DNA from: Diphasiastrum complanatum
Lineage: Eukaryota > Streptophyta > Lycopodiopsida > Lycopodiales > Lycopodiaceae
Assembly (NCBI GenBank): GCA_029204225.1
Contig: CM055100.1
Coordinates: 22,502,248 to 22,564,247 of the forward strand
DNA length: 62,000 nucleotides
Reading direction: 5' to 3'
The translations under genes and the position numbers were made by a program. Below the pieces are notes generated by a model, which saw nothing but the letters and a program-made list of their open reading frames with translations, made no database searches and was not told where the DNA came from. Position 1 is the stretch's first letter. Each line of letters starts with the position of its first letter. Below are positions 46,802-56,563 of this stretch, piece after piece.

Positions 46802-47244
46802 AGTTACGAATAGGGCCACAGCTGATCTAGAGCTAAGCTATGAAAGCATCACATAAGCAAGACTTAAGCTATGAAAGCAGCACATAAGCAAGACTTAACC
46901 CTAGAAAGCAGGAAAGAGAGAGATTAAGGAGGCTAAAGAGAGAGATCAATATTATCAGCTGAATAACAAATGACACAGTTTCCCTACTTATAGCCAAGAG
47001 GAAGCCCTAAAAGGAAGCTTCCAGTGGCTAGGGCCCAACTGGGAGGGAAAGTAGTGCGCCCTCCAAGAAGGCCCCCACTCTCCAGTAATATGTCCAAATG
47101 GCCTACTAATGAATAATAAGGCCAAAGGCCAACCATATAGTCTAAGTGTCACTAATGAATAAAAAAGGGCCCAAGGCCTGCTTATGCATAAAGTAAAGTA
47201 AATGTAAATGGACGCGACGAATGTAATGAGCCGAGTCCATAACT
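46802..47244 (-). repeat. 3' LTR of B4
   Basis: 443 bases, AGTTACG...CATAACT. It carries a 31-base tandem duplication at 46835-46865 and 46866-46896 that its partner LTR lacks. Confidence 0.92.
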
Positions 47245-47290
47245 CTCCCTGACACAAAAAAAAACACCCAACTGCCGAAAAGAAACTGGA

Positions 47291-47725
47291 TCAAACAGCA
47301 GCAAGCCCTGGTGCATCAACAACTAGAGCAACATCTGATGTAGAGGAATCAACAAGTGCAGGAGGAGCACGATCCTGATCCGCAAGTGATGGTGTATGAT
47401 AAAAGACATCAATAAGCAAAAGTGAAAAGTCGGGAGTGTTGTGGCAGCGATGTACAGGTTGAAGAATTCTGGCAGTTTGGAATAGCAAATGATGTCGGAA
47501 TCGGGTAATTTTTGGATGAGGATGGGCACTGGATAGTTGGGGAACTAGTTGTGGAAGATGACTGCAAACTGGAAAAATATCGGATGAAAGTGACAGATCG
47601 GAAGGTAGGGACAACGGTGGAAGGAAGGAGGAGGAGCGCTGGGCAGCAAGGAAGAGAGGGGGCAAGGCAGGGGGAGTGTTGGACAGGAAGGAGTGGAAGG
47701 AGCAGCAATGGAGCAGGGCTGTCAA
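47291..47725 (-). pseudogene. Chimeric frame in B4 (leader plus pol end)
   Basis: A 144-codon frame made of leader sequence (Leu/Ser/Pro-rich) running into IDVFYHTPSLADQDRAPPAL and DAPGLAAV, which is the C-terminal tail of family-B pol. The chromodomain itself is missing. Probably not a functional protein. Confidence 0.6.
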
Positions 47726-47806
47726 GGCAGCAATGGAGCTGTAGGATCAGCGATGGAGGAGCAAGACAAGGCAGCAAAAAAATTTTCCAGATTGTGCTCA
47801 GGAAAG

Positions 47807-47819
47807 TGCTCTGATACCA
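47807..47819 (-). other. Primer binding site, B4
   Basis: Minus-strand TGGTATCAGAGCA directly next to the 5' LTR, as in B2. Confidence 0.9.
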
Positions 47820-48231
47820 AGTTACAAATAAAGCCACAGCTGATCTAGAGCTAAGCTATGAAAGCATCACATAAGCAAGACTTAACCCTAGAAAGCAGGA
47901 AAGAGAGTGATTAAGGAGGCTAAAGAGAGAGATCAATATCATTAGCTGAATAACAAATGACACAGTTTCCCTACTTATAGCCAAGAGGAAGCCCTAAAAG
48001 GAAGCTTCCGGTGGCTAGGGCCCAATTGGGAGGGAAAATAGTGCGCCCTCCAAGAAGGCCTCCAGTCTCCAGTAATATGTCCAAATGGCCTAATAATGAA
48101 TAACAAGGCCAAAGGCCAACCATATAGTCTAAGTGTCACTAATGAATAAAAAAGGGCCCAAGGCCTGCTTATGCATAAAGTAAAGTAAATGTAAATGGAC
48201 GTGGCGAATGTAATAAGCCGAGTCCATAACT
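47820..48231 (-). repeat. 5' LTR of B4
   Basis: 412 bases, the same length as the B1 LTR, with a single copy of the 31-base segment duplicated in the other LTR. Confidence 0.92.
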
Positions 48232-48289
48232 CATAGTCATTTATTTCTAACATCCTTCTTAAATGACAATGCAAAAATTGAAATCTTCA

Positions 48290-48721
48290 CTACGTAATAA
48301 AACCAACATGAGGTATTAAATTTAAAGCTTTGCATAAAACTTCAAATTTGACTCTAGGCAATGCCTTAGTGAAGAGGTCCACAATATTATCCTCTGTTGG
48401 ACAATACTCAAGTAAAATGTCGCCATCATGAAGTCTCTCCCGACCAAAGTGTTAATGGATCTCGATGTGCTTCGTCCTCACATGAAAAACAGGATTCCGT
48501 GCAATGGCAATAGCACTTTGACTATCACTCAAGATAAGAGTGGCTGAGCGCTCACCAACCTTCATGTCAACAAGTAGTCTTCTCAGCCATAAACACTCTG
48601 TTGTGGCTGAAAATATCGCTCTATATTCTGCCTCACTAGAAGAAGTAGCAACAGTGGGCTGCTTTTTACTTGACCAAGAAATTGCAGAATTTTCCATAAC
48701 AAATGTCCACTTGTAGAGCAT
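48290..48721 (-). pseudogene. copia RNase H
   Basis: Encodes ISWSSKKQPTVATSSSEAEY, then LILSDSQSAIAIARNPVFH, HVRTKHIEIHYHFVRE and VDLFTKALP, the standard copia RNase H C-terminus, ending near 48290. It is in another frame from RT; the shift is near 48600-48720. Confidence 0.88.
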
Positions 48722-49812
48722 CTAGTGTCTTGATCTCCACCCCAATCCGGGTCACTAAAACCAACCAAACATGCATCATCACAAGCAGGAAAAACCAGTC
48801 CATGACTTCTTGTTCCTTGAAGATATCGAAAGATCCTCTTCAATGCTTTCCAATGTGATGTCATCAGGGCATGCATGAATTGACTCATGAGTGAGACACT
48901 ATAAGAAATGTCCGGTCTTGAATTACATAGGTAAATGAGACAGCCAATAGCTTGACAATATAAAGTAGTATCAAATGGTTCACCATCACCTTGACTACTT
49001 AATTTCAGGCCTGTCTCAATAGGTGTAGCAACCGGCTTGCAATCTTCCATCTTGAACCGCTTCAAAATCTGCCCAATGTAGTGTTCTTGAGAGATGAAAA
49101 TTTCAGTCCCTTCTTGTACAAATTCAAGACCAAGATAAAAGTGCAATAGGCCTAAATCTAAGGTTTCAAAAACCATACCAAGATCAAGTATTACGGCATC
49201 AATCTGCTGCTCATTACTTCCCGTAATAATAATATCATCAACATAAAGCAAAATAATGATGATATAGTCTGAAGTATGCTTGACATAAAGAGTAGATTCG
49301 CTAGGACTATTAGTAAACCCACGATCACAAAAATAGACATGTATCTTTTGATACCACATCCTCGGGGCTTGCTTCAGTCCATAAAGTGCCTTTTTGAGAA
49401 GACAAACTTTATCTTCTTGGCCTTCAACCAAAACACCAGCAGGTTGTTGAAGGTACACTTCCTCATTGAGATCACCATTGAGGAATGTTGTCTTTATGTC
49501 AAGTTGCCGCAAACGCCAACCAAAATGGGCAGCCAAAGAGGTTACTACCCTCACGGTAGTCATCCGAGCAGTAGTCTCCTCATAATCAATCCCCTTTTGC
49601 TGAGCATTGCCTTTGGCAACAAGCCTTGCCTTGTACCTTTCAATGGTACCATCTGCCTTATACTTGATTTTGTATACCCATTTAGAACCAATTGCCTTCT
49701 TCCCATGAGGAAGATCAACAAGAACCCAAATCTGGTTCTTCATAAGTGAGTCATACTCATCTTGCATCGCATCCTCCCAACATTTTACTCCCTTGCCCTT
49801 CTGGCTGCTCAA
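48650..49812 (-). pseudogene. copia reverse transcriptase
   Basis: A long open frame with WEDAMQDEYDSLMKNQIWVL, KWVYKIKYKADGTIERYKAR, RQLDIKTTFLNGDLNEEVYL, GLKQAPRMW and the catalytic box LLYVDDIIITGSN, then SQFMHALMTSHWKALKRIFR. One frame covers nearly the whole RT. The usual KTAFLNG is KTTFLNG. It starts just after an integrase deletion. Confidence 0.92.
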
Positions 49813-50759
49813 TAGTAGGAATGTCTTCTACCATATTAAATGTCTTCAGCTTCTTCAAACCTGCAAAGTTGAGATGGCCAAACCTTGCTTGCCACAATTC
49901 AGCCAACTCCAACGGTTGTGATGTAGAAGCAACAAGACATGTAGAGGGAATTCGTCGCTCATAGGTATCCAAAATGATAGGCCAGCATGCATTGTTCCCG
50001 AAACAGTAATCAAGAGTGATCTTTTAGGATCCTTGACAAGACACTTATCTTCTTTGAACTCAACAACTAGTCCTTGCTTCAACATAGTTGAAACCGAAAG
50101 AAGATTCTTCTTGATTTCCTGAACGTAAAGCACATTCTTAATATACTTTTCTTCACCATTAGGCAGAATGATGGCTACAATTCCAATTCCATGAATAGAA
50201 TAAGATGCATTATCCGTACATTGTACCTTGCTTCCATTTTGCACTTTCACTAATTTAGTGAATGCTTCTTTGCGAGAAGTCATATGACAAGTAGCACCAC
50301 TATCAATCACCCATTCAATGGGCTGAAAATCAGCAACTTGCAAAACAGAATCTGAATTCCTCATAGATGTAGAAGTACTAGTAGAAGCAATATTAGACAC
50401 AAAAGCATAGTCTTGGTTGAAGAGATCACCACTAGCTTCAAGCTCTTGCTCCAAAGTAGCAAGTGAAGCACTAGTATCAGTTCCTTTACTCTCCTCTTTC
50501 GCAAGCTTCTTCTTACAATCCTTGATGTAGTGCCCATACTTTTGCAATAATGGCACTTCCCTTTCTCCTTTTGAGTGTTGACATCTTGACCTCCAATGGG
50601 CTTTTGCTCATCCTTGGAAGGAGGCTTCCCCTTTCCTTTTGACTTGCCTTTGCCCTTGCCTTTCGTGAAGAAAGCGGGGGACATTCGAATTGGTACCATC
50701 CAATTCTTTGCCAAATCACAAAAAATTACAGGGAGGAAAGAGAAAGATATAAACACCAT
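49757..50759 (-). pseudogene. copia gag end, protease and gag-pre-integrase
   Basis: A lysine/glycine-rich run (KGKGKGKSKGKGKPPSK) leads to a CCHC knuckle split by a frameshift (CHYCK / YGHYIKDC). The protease follows with WVIDSGATCHMTSR (catalytic Asp-Ser-Gly) and LLSVSTMLKQG. After a further shift comes ELWQARFGHLNFAGLKKL, the gag-pre-integrase region, then a direct jump to RT at about 49800. Confidence 0.88.
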
Positions 50760-50819
50760 ATTGGTCTTATGACGTACTTATTATACCATAGGAGTAAATG
50801 CAAAATGAACTGTACAAAC

Positions 50820-50921
50820 CTCATTGTCATCAAAAGCTATGCCCAATCTTCGAAAACTTGAAACAATTGCTTTTGCCGTGCCTGAAGTGTCAACCTTACT
50901 TGACTGATGGGATTCGACAAC
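50820..50921 (-). other. Candidate exon of unknown gene
   Basis: On the minus strand a 102-base stretch lies between a 3' splice-like ATGTCACAG and a 5' splice-like GAG/GTTTGT. It encodes 34 residues with no stop, including DTSGTAKAIVSSFRRLGIAF and DDNE, balanced in composition and unlike the transposon frames around it. No neighbouring exon was found. It could be a host exon or chance. Confidence 0.25.
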
Positions 50922-51656
50922 CTGTGACATTTGCCATTTCATTGTGAGGTTGAGTAGACTAACTAACAGTTCAAAATACCCACAAGTCTTTCCTAAAAGG
51001 ATTTTACAAACACAAAACATATTTTCATCAAAACATGCATCCATGGGTTAGATCCAACAGTATACCACAAAAACAACTTGAATAATATCTTTAGAGAATC
51101 TAAGTGATTTCCAATAATCATACACATGCTTTAAAATGATTTTCTAATTTACTCGTATTCTCTGGTAGCTATTAGATAGAAGATGCATTAATCAAGTACT
51201 GATGTTCATGATATATTTGAATGTTTCATGGAGAACTCATATGCCTTTCATGACCTCACTAAAAAAGTCGCGTCAGGTTTTGTAAAATTTTTGAGAAATG
51301 TGTAACCTTTTCGCTCAAACAAACTAATAACTCCACAAAAGCAATATATTATGAAGCAAGAAAGACGAGCCAATGATACCATCAACAGGTTTGTATTAAT
51401 AACCCACACCTATTTGCACAGTAACGGTGCTATTATACAGCCACTAACATCTTCCAAGAGCATTTGACCAACATGACTAGTTAGCGCAACACAAGGTGAG
51501 CAACAGGATGAGCAAGGAAACTTGAACATAAATAGTATTTTTGAGATTAATGTCTATTCATGTAGCCACAAATATCTTGCAAGAGCATCTAAGCAATGTA
51601 GCTAAAGATGAACATGATGACACTTTTGCACATCCCAAAAATCTGGTTATGTATAT
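50922..51656. other. Unassigned DNA, no gene seen
   Basis: AT-rich, no motif on either strand. It could be intron if the neighbouring exon candidate is real. Confidence 0.4.
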
Positions 51657-51989
51657 CATAGATGCACCCCCCATCCAGAAACGCGTTCAGAAATACGTTT
51701 CTGAAATGGGGGAGCGTTTCTAAGGTTTTTCTTTTTCTTTTTTTTATGGGCAATATGGGTATCAAATTAAAGCTCTTATCAAGGGCATTGCATCTGCATA
51801 GGTTGTCAGGTGTTTCGGTCACAGTTGGGTTGGTCACAGCATGGTTTAGGGCAATTTCAGGGCAAAAAAATACATATAATCTGTTTTTTTTTTTGGCACG
51901 ATTCTGGGTCCAGAAATGCGATTCTGAGATTCTCAGAATCGCATTTTTGGAAACGCTTTTGCCCATAAACGTGTTTTTGGGCAACTATG
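51657..51989. mobile_element. MITE with CATAG ends
   Basis: The 333-base element starts CATAGATGCACCC and ends GGGCAACTATG (inverted CATAGTTGCCC). The flanks ATGTATAT and ATGTATGA share their first six of eight bases, fitting an 8-base hAT target duplication. Inside each end are inverted AGAAACGCGTTC...CGTTTCT and GCGATTCTGAG..CTCAGAATCGC hairpins. No gene. Its middle shares about 80 bases with E2. Confidence 0.6.
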
Positions 51990-52584
51990 ATGTATGAGAG
52001 CCGCTGCACAAACGTTCCGGATCGCGCGATCCGGAACGCTACTGATCCGCGACCCAGATCGAGAATTTTTTATTTTTTGGGGAAAAAAGACTAATGGCAA
52101 ATTTTTTTTTTTTTTGATAGTTTAATACTAACTAAACTTGGATGGTGGGCATGATAAAATGATTACAATCCAAGATTGGAGTTGAAACAACTATAAACTC
52201 TGTTACAAATGGCATATGAAAGAAGATTAGAGACTCCCGACAGAGAGAACTCACACACACGACCATTCGAAGGGATGCTTATGCTTATGCTTCTAAGATG
52301 GGTGCTTATGCTTCATAATTGTTGTCGGTTTGCTGTCATTTAGTACGGTTCCATGTGATTTCATTTCACATAATATAGAAATAGAGATGTTCAATAAATA
52401 ATCAGTTAATGGCCCAAAATTGGACTGCACTCCTCTTGGAACTCCGAGCAAACTAGATAAGTGAATTGCTCTTGAAAACACCTATACTCTGATACACATA
52501 TTGGCACCCCAAAAAAAAAATGCATTCCAAGAAACCCTAATTGGATTTCCCGGATCACGTTCCAGAACGGAACCTGCAACTTTG

Positions 52585-52586
<2 letters not shown>
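51990..52586. mobile_element. Possible small DNA element with CGGATC-GTTCC ends
   Basis: Left ACGTTCCGGATCGCGCGATC and right CCCGGATCACGTTCC (near 52550) are roughly inverted. The interior is AT-rich without a gene, and AAAAAAGACTAATGGCA also occurs near 17890. No clear target duplication. Confidence 0.25.

Positions 52587-52632
<46 letters not shown>
52587..52632. repeat. (TA)n microsatellite, insertion site of E1
   Basis: About 45 bases of TA directly before CATAG of E1. Shorter TA runs lie at the E1/E2 (54510-54521) and E2/E3 (55313-55328) junctions. Confidence 0.95.
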
Positions 52633-52633
<1 letters not shown>

Positions 52634-53000
52634 TAGTGCCCTGTGGTATCGCTATTATGGTACCGCGGGTACCATAATAGTGGTACCGCCAGTACGGTAC
52701 CGCCCTGGGATCCGTGGTACCAGGGCAGTACCATTTTTAAATATTATTTTTTTAAATATTTTTTATATTTAATTATTGCCTTTTACATAGTAAAATAGGT
52801 TATAAAAAATGGAAAAAAAAGGGTTTTGGCTATAAAAAAAGAGGGTACAGTACATGGTGCAGGGGACAGGTACAACAACACATGGGCACTGTGGGTGAGC
52901 AGACCATGGGGCCAATGGGAGAGCAGCACAGGGGGGAGCAACACATGGGTACAAAGGCACATGGAGGGATGATGGGGATGCACATGGCCGATCAGGCTGT

Positions 53001-53012
53001 GGGGATAAATAG
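53001..53012 (+). promoter_or_regulatory. TATA-like box before the E1 frame
   Basis: GGGGATAAATAGG lies about 175 bases before the ATG. The same sequence in the same place occurs in E3 (55796-55808), so it is conserved while nearby bases vary. Confidence 0.45.
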
Positions 53013-53184
53013 GCACTCACAATGCCGTTGTGAGAGGCATTTTCAGAGGCTGTGAGAGAGCCAATGATAGCCAGTGAGAGAGCCAGCGAGAGCCAGTGAC
53101 AGGTTGTGAGAGGCTGTTTAAGAGCCAGGGTGCTGTGAGAGGCTGTTCGAGGACCAGGGTGTTGTGAGGAGAAAGTCGATCGAG

Positions 53185-53529
53185 ATGGCAGAGCGCATAC
53201 CACCGAAGCCCGAGGACGAAGCCAGGAGGAAGCTCGAGGAAGATAGCTGAAGGCACAACGAAAGACATCGGAAGCAAGAGGCAGACATTGCAGAGATGCT
53301 GCGACAAACTCGGCAGAGACACCCATAGCTGCAGATCCCCGCCCCCGCTGTGGCCCCTGCCCCCGCTGTCGAGCTGGATTTGGATGAGCAGATCGGAATG
53401 AACTTCACACGACGGCAGCTCATCATGGTCAGGGAAAGGGCGGCCAGACGTCGGGCTAACCAGGAGGCAGAGCAAGAGCAACAAAACAATGCACCTGACG
53501 AGGGCGAGGAGTCGGTGGAGGATCCGTAG
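53185..53529 (+). pseudogene. Small charged protein of E1 (unknown), two stops
   Basis: The ATG at 53185 starts MAERIPPKPEDEARRKLEED. Reading through stops at codons 22 (53248) and 48 (53326), the frame runs 114 codons. Order: proline-rich start, a strongly charged helix (RHNERHRKQEADI then EMLRQTRQR), an Ala/Pro linker, LDEQIGMNFTRRQLIMVRER, an Arg/Ala/Gln-rich helix and an acidic end. The E3 copy lacks both stops. I know no family for it. It may bind DNA or partner the transposase; that is inference. Confidence 0.55.
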
Positions 53530-54122
53530 GAATGTTTGGAATAGATAAGGTCCAGCCGTATGTGGCGGACTGTTGCTATGTAATTTTCGGCAGTTTAGGG
53601 TGCGACAAATAACTAGACAGTTGCTTAGAAAAAAGACCCAGCCATATATGGCGGGACATGTAATGTTATCTTGATCCAACGGCTGAATCAATATATAGTG
53701 TGTTTTTTGTGCAACATGAGCCTGGTCATGTTAAATGCAATCTCTATATTTTTTTAAATGCAATGTAATACATGTGTTTATGAAATACCGTCACAGGTTT
53801 GGGGTTTAGGGGTAATTGCTATGCTCATGATCGTTTGGAGTGCATGTGCTATCAGTTTGTTGTGGCATCAATGATCGGTTTGTAGGTGCATTTCTGTGAA
53901 GCTATCAGTCTTTTCAATCGAAATTAGTAAATATGATTCACACACGCACATAGAATTTGACATAAAATTGAAAATACAGCATCACATATACAGAGCGACA
54001 CACGCACAATGTGCAACAAATAAAGTACGCCAAACACTGAATCTCATGTGAAAAATGGTCTGAATACGATGGTCGACCGTCTCTGGAAACAAACTACTGA
54101 AACTAAAATAGCAGAGCCACAA
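53530..54122. other. Middle of E1, no gene seen
   Basis: AT-rich spacer between the two convergent frames. CCAGCCGTATGTGGCGG and CCAGCCATATATGGCGG occur at 53553 and 53639 as diverged copies. No motif. Confidence 0.45.
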
Positions 54123-54389
54123 TCAATGCTCTGGCTCTGACTCAGACGAATGCTCCGGAGACAACTCAGGGCCCCGAGCTAACTCTCGCAGCCGATATCT
54201 GTGCCTGTCTAGAACTGGCATGGGCTGTGTATCCGAGGAGGAGGACTCGTCACTAGCATCATCCCAATCTGCCTCCGCATCAGCCCCCAAGCAAGCCAAA
54301 CCAACAACTCCTGCTCCAGCTGGCTGTAATACTGCACCTCTAGTTGTACCCAGAGCCCTGCGAGGTCGTCCTCTCCTCCCTGGCAGTTT
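54123..54389 (-). pseudogene. Last exon of a transposase-like gene in E1
   Basis: Minus strand: a T-rich tract and GGCACAG form a good 3' splice site, then 88 codons to a TGA at 54123-54125. The start is basic (GRRGRPRRALG), the rest acidic and serine-rich (DWDDASDESSSSDTQPMP), then HRYRLRELARG. The hAT exon at 34481-34724 shows a similar order (serine/acidic run, MP, RLRRAARG). No upstream exons remain inside E1. Confidence 0.55.
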
Positions 54390-54521
54390 CTGTGCCAAAA
54401 AAATTAAAAAAATATTATATAATAAGAATATTATTATATTGTGGTACCGCGGTACCAGTATGGTCCCGCGGTACCGGGATCCACGGTACTCAGTACCGCG
54501 GGACCTATGATACATATATAT

Positions 54522-55312
54522 CATAGGTTCCCTGTGGTACCGCCATTATGGTACCACCGGTACCATAATGGTGGTACCGCGGTTATGGTACCGCCCAAAA
54601 ATCCGCGGTAACAGGGAGGCACCATCTTTTAATACTTTTTGTTTTTCAAAAAAAAAATTAATTTAAAAAAAAAAAAAAAATTTAGTGGGCAATATGGGTT
54701 TCAACTTGAAGCTCTTGACGAGAGCAGTGCATTTATGCAGATTGCTAATGCTTTCAGCTACAAAATGTGTTAGACAACTAAATAATGCACCTCTCAGTTT
54801 AGTAGTCACTAGTTAACCGTGAGCTCGGATCTGTAAGGCCCCTGTTATGAGGAGAAGCCATTACTGAGCACGGTTGTTAGTATAGGGTCTACTGTGAGAC
54901 CATGATGGTTATGAGATGGCTAGATTACAGTTTCTATATAGCAGCAAGTCTTGGGGGGCTCGGGGGGCGGTAGGCCCCGGAGAAACGAGGGGTCCGGGGG
55001 TGGTAGGTACCCCTGCCCCGACGGTACGACCTCTTCATGATTTGCCCTTCCGACTCCCTGAGCGAAAACACACTTTTTGGTGTTTTGCATTCCCTTGGTC
55101 CTTTGGCTGTTCGCTCTCGTCAGAACCGGCAACCTGCATAAATGCACTGCTCTCGTCAACAGCTTCAAGCTGATACCCATATTGCCCACTCAATTTTATT
55201 TTATTTTATTTTTTTTAAGAAAATTTAAAAAAATATTATATATTATGGTACCGCGGATCAGTATGGATCCGCGATACCGGGATCTGCGGATCCTGGTACC
55301 GCTGGATCTATG
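54522..55312. mobile_element. Non-autonomous DNA element E2 (GGTACC family)
   Basis: Begins CATAGGTTCCC and ends GGATCTATG (inverted CATAGATCC), 791 bases. Both ends carry GGTACC/GGATCC motif clusters like E1. Inside, about 75 bases near 54686-54760 recur inverted near 55115-55190, so the element can fold into a large hairpin. No protein frame of note. Confidence 0.72.
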
Positions 55313-55577
55313 ATATATATATATATATCATAGTACCCCTTGGTACCGCTGGTATGGTACCGCCGGTACCATATCAGTGGTACCGCCGGTACGGTACTGC
55401 CCTGGGATCTGCGGTACCAGGGCGGTACCATTTTTAATATTTTTTTTTTATTTTTTAATATATTTAATAATTTTTTTTTCCTATTACTTACCAAAAAAGG
55501 ACAAAAAAATGGAAAAAAAAGGGGTACTAGGTGTAAAAAAAAAGAGTACAGTACATGGTGCAGGGGACTGGTGCAGT

Positions 55578-55749
55578 GGCACATGGGCACTGTGGGTGAG
55601 CAGACCATGGGGCCAATGGGAGACCAACACTGGGGGGGAGCATCACATGGGGGCAGGTACAGAGGCACATGGGCACTATGGGTGAGCAGACCATGGGGCC
55701 AATGGGAGACCAACACAGGGGGGGAGCATCACATGGGGGCAGGTACAGA
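55578..55749 (+). repeat. Tandem duplication, 86-base unit, in E3 leader
   Basis: GGCACATGGGCACT starts copies at 55578 and 55664, with a partial third at 55750. E1 has only a single, shorter version of this stretch. Confidence 0.88.
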
Positions 55750-55962
55750 GGCACATGGATGGATGATGGGGATCCACATGGCCGATCAGGCTGTGGGAAT
55801 AAATAGGCACTCACAATGCCATTGTGGTCGGCATTTTCTGTGAGAGAGCTAGTGATAGACAGTGAGAGAGCAAGCGAGAGCCGATGACAGGCTGTTTGAG
55901 AGCCAGGGTGCTGTGAGAGGGGGTTCAAGGACCAGGGTGTTGTGAGGAGAAGGTCGATCGAG

Positions 55963-56205
55963 ATGGCAGAGCGCATACCACCGAAGCCCGAGGGCGAAGC
56001 CAGGAGGAAGCTTGAGGAGGATATCCGAAGGCACAACGAGAGACATCGGAAGCAAGAGGCAGATATCCGAGAGATGCTGCGACAGACTCGGCAGAGAAAT
56101 CTGGAACCGGAGCCACCCGCCCCCGCTGTGGATCCTGTCCCCGCTGTCGAGCTGGATCTGGATGAGCAGATCGAAATGAATTTCACACGACGGCAGCTCA
56201 TCATG
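55963..56205 (+). CDS. Small charged protein of E3 (unknown), cut by C3
   Basis: ATG at 55963; 81 codons remain open before the C3 insertion. MAERIPPKPEGEARRKLEED leads into an unbroken charged helix (IRRHNERHRKQEADI, REMLRQTRQRN), then a Pro/Ala linker, LDEQIEMNFTRRQLIM. C3 then replaces what E1 continues as VRERAARRR. The upstream in-frame ATG-less extension was ignored because E1 and E3 agree from this ATG. Conservation and the TATA-like box argue for a real gene. Confidence 0.55.
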
Positions 56206-56563
56206 TGTAATAGATCCTAACACCACAGTAGGGCAAACACTAACTGATCCACCCAACCTTGCCTACTCCCTGATATAGAATAAGCCCCTCCTAGCCTAGT
56301 GTGAGGACTGGTAGCATGCAACTGCCAAGTGTCGGCCACGTGGGACAGACGTGGCCGACGGCACGTCGGGACCCAACTGGGAGCCCTATCCTGCTGACAG
56401 GGTCCCTAGGCTGTGTTAGGCCCGCCATGGCTATGGACCGTGCCGGGGCACACTACTCACACTGTCTTGCCCTGTTGGTCATGTACGCTGAACACGACCC
56501 TGACTGTGGTATCTGACCTATCTGTGTTCTCTAGGGTTCGGCACTGGTCACGAGCTCGTAACA
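56206..56563 (-). repeat. 3' LTR of C3
   Basis: 358 bases, TGTAATAG...GTAACA on the plus strand; canonical ends. Matches 24615-24969 and 61871-62000. Confidence 0.95.

Larger units (their letters stand above)
46802..48231 (-). mobile_element. LTR retrotransposon B4, miniature family-B element
   Basis: Two LTRs enclose only 575 bases on the minus strand, with target duplication CATAG at 46797-46801 and 48232-48236. The interior joins the leader directly to the last codons of the chromodomain region. It is too small to encode any enzyme and must have been moved by proteins of another copy. Confidence 0.93.
48285..50760 (-). mobile_element. Ty1/copia retrotransposon fragment
   Basis: Minus-strand order is gag knuckle, protease, gag-pre-integrase, RT, RNase H, as in copia. 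The integrase core is missing. No LTR could be placed on either side. B4 lies just past the 3' end of pol. Confidence 0.88.
52633..54509. mobile_element. DNA transposon E1 (GGTACC family, probably hAT-like)
   Basis: Left end CATAGTGCCC, right end GGGACCTATG (inverted CATAGGTCCC). Both ends are packed with GGTACC(GC) repeats and palindromes, typical of transposase binding sites. It carries a plus-strand frame near the left and a minus-strand final exon near the right, facing each other. The acidic exon resembles the last exon of the hAT gene at 34 kb, which is the reason for the hAT-like label. Most transposase coding sequence is missing. Confidence 0.75.
55329..56205 (+). mobile_element. DNA transposon E3 (GGTACC family), interrupted by C3
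   Basis: Left end CATAGTACCCC with the same GGTACC cluster as E1. It shares with E1 the leader, TATA-like box and charged-protein frame. At 56205 the sequence changes abruptly to the C3 LTR. The right part of E3 should lie beyond the far end of C3, outside the window. Confidence 0.78.

Noticed and set aside
53017-53691. Long minus-strand open frame (224 codons) in E1 and a similar one at 55527-56204 in E3
   Set aside because: They lie antisense to the charged-protein frame, use different frames in the two copies, and are rich in Leu, Ser and Pro, as expected from the reverse of a Gln/Glu/Arg-rich coding strand. The plus strand has the TATA-like box.
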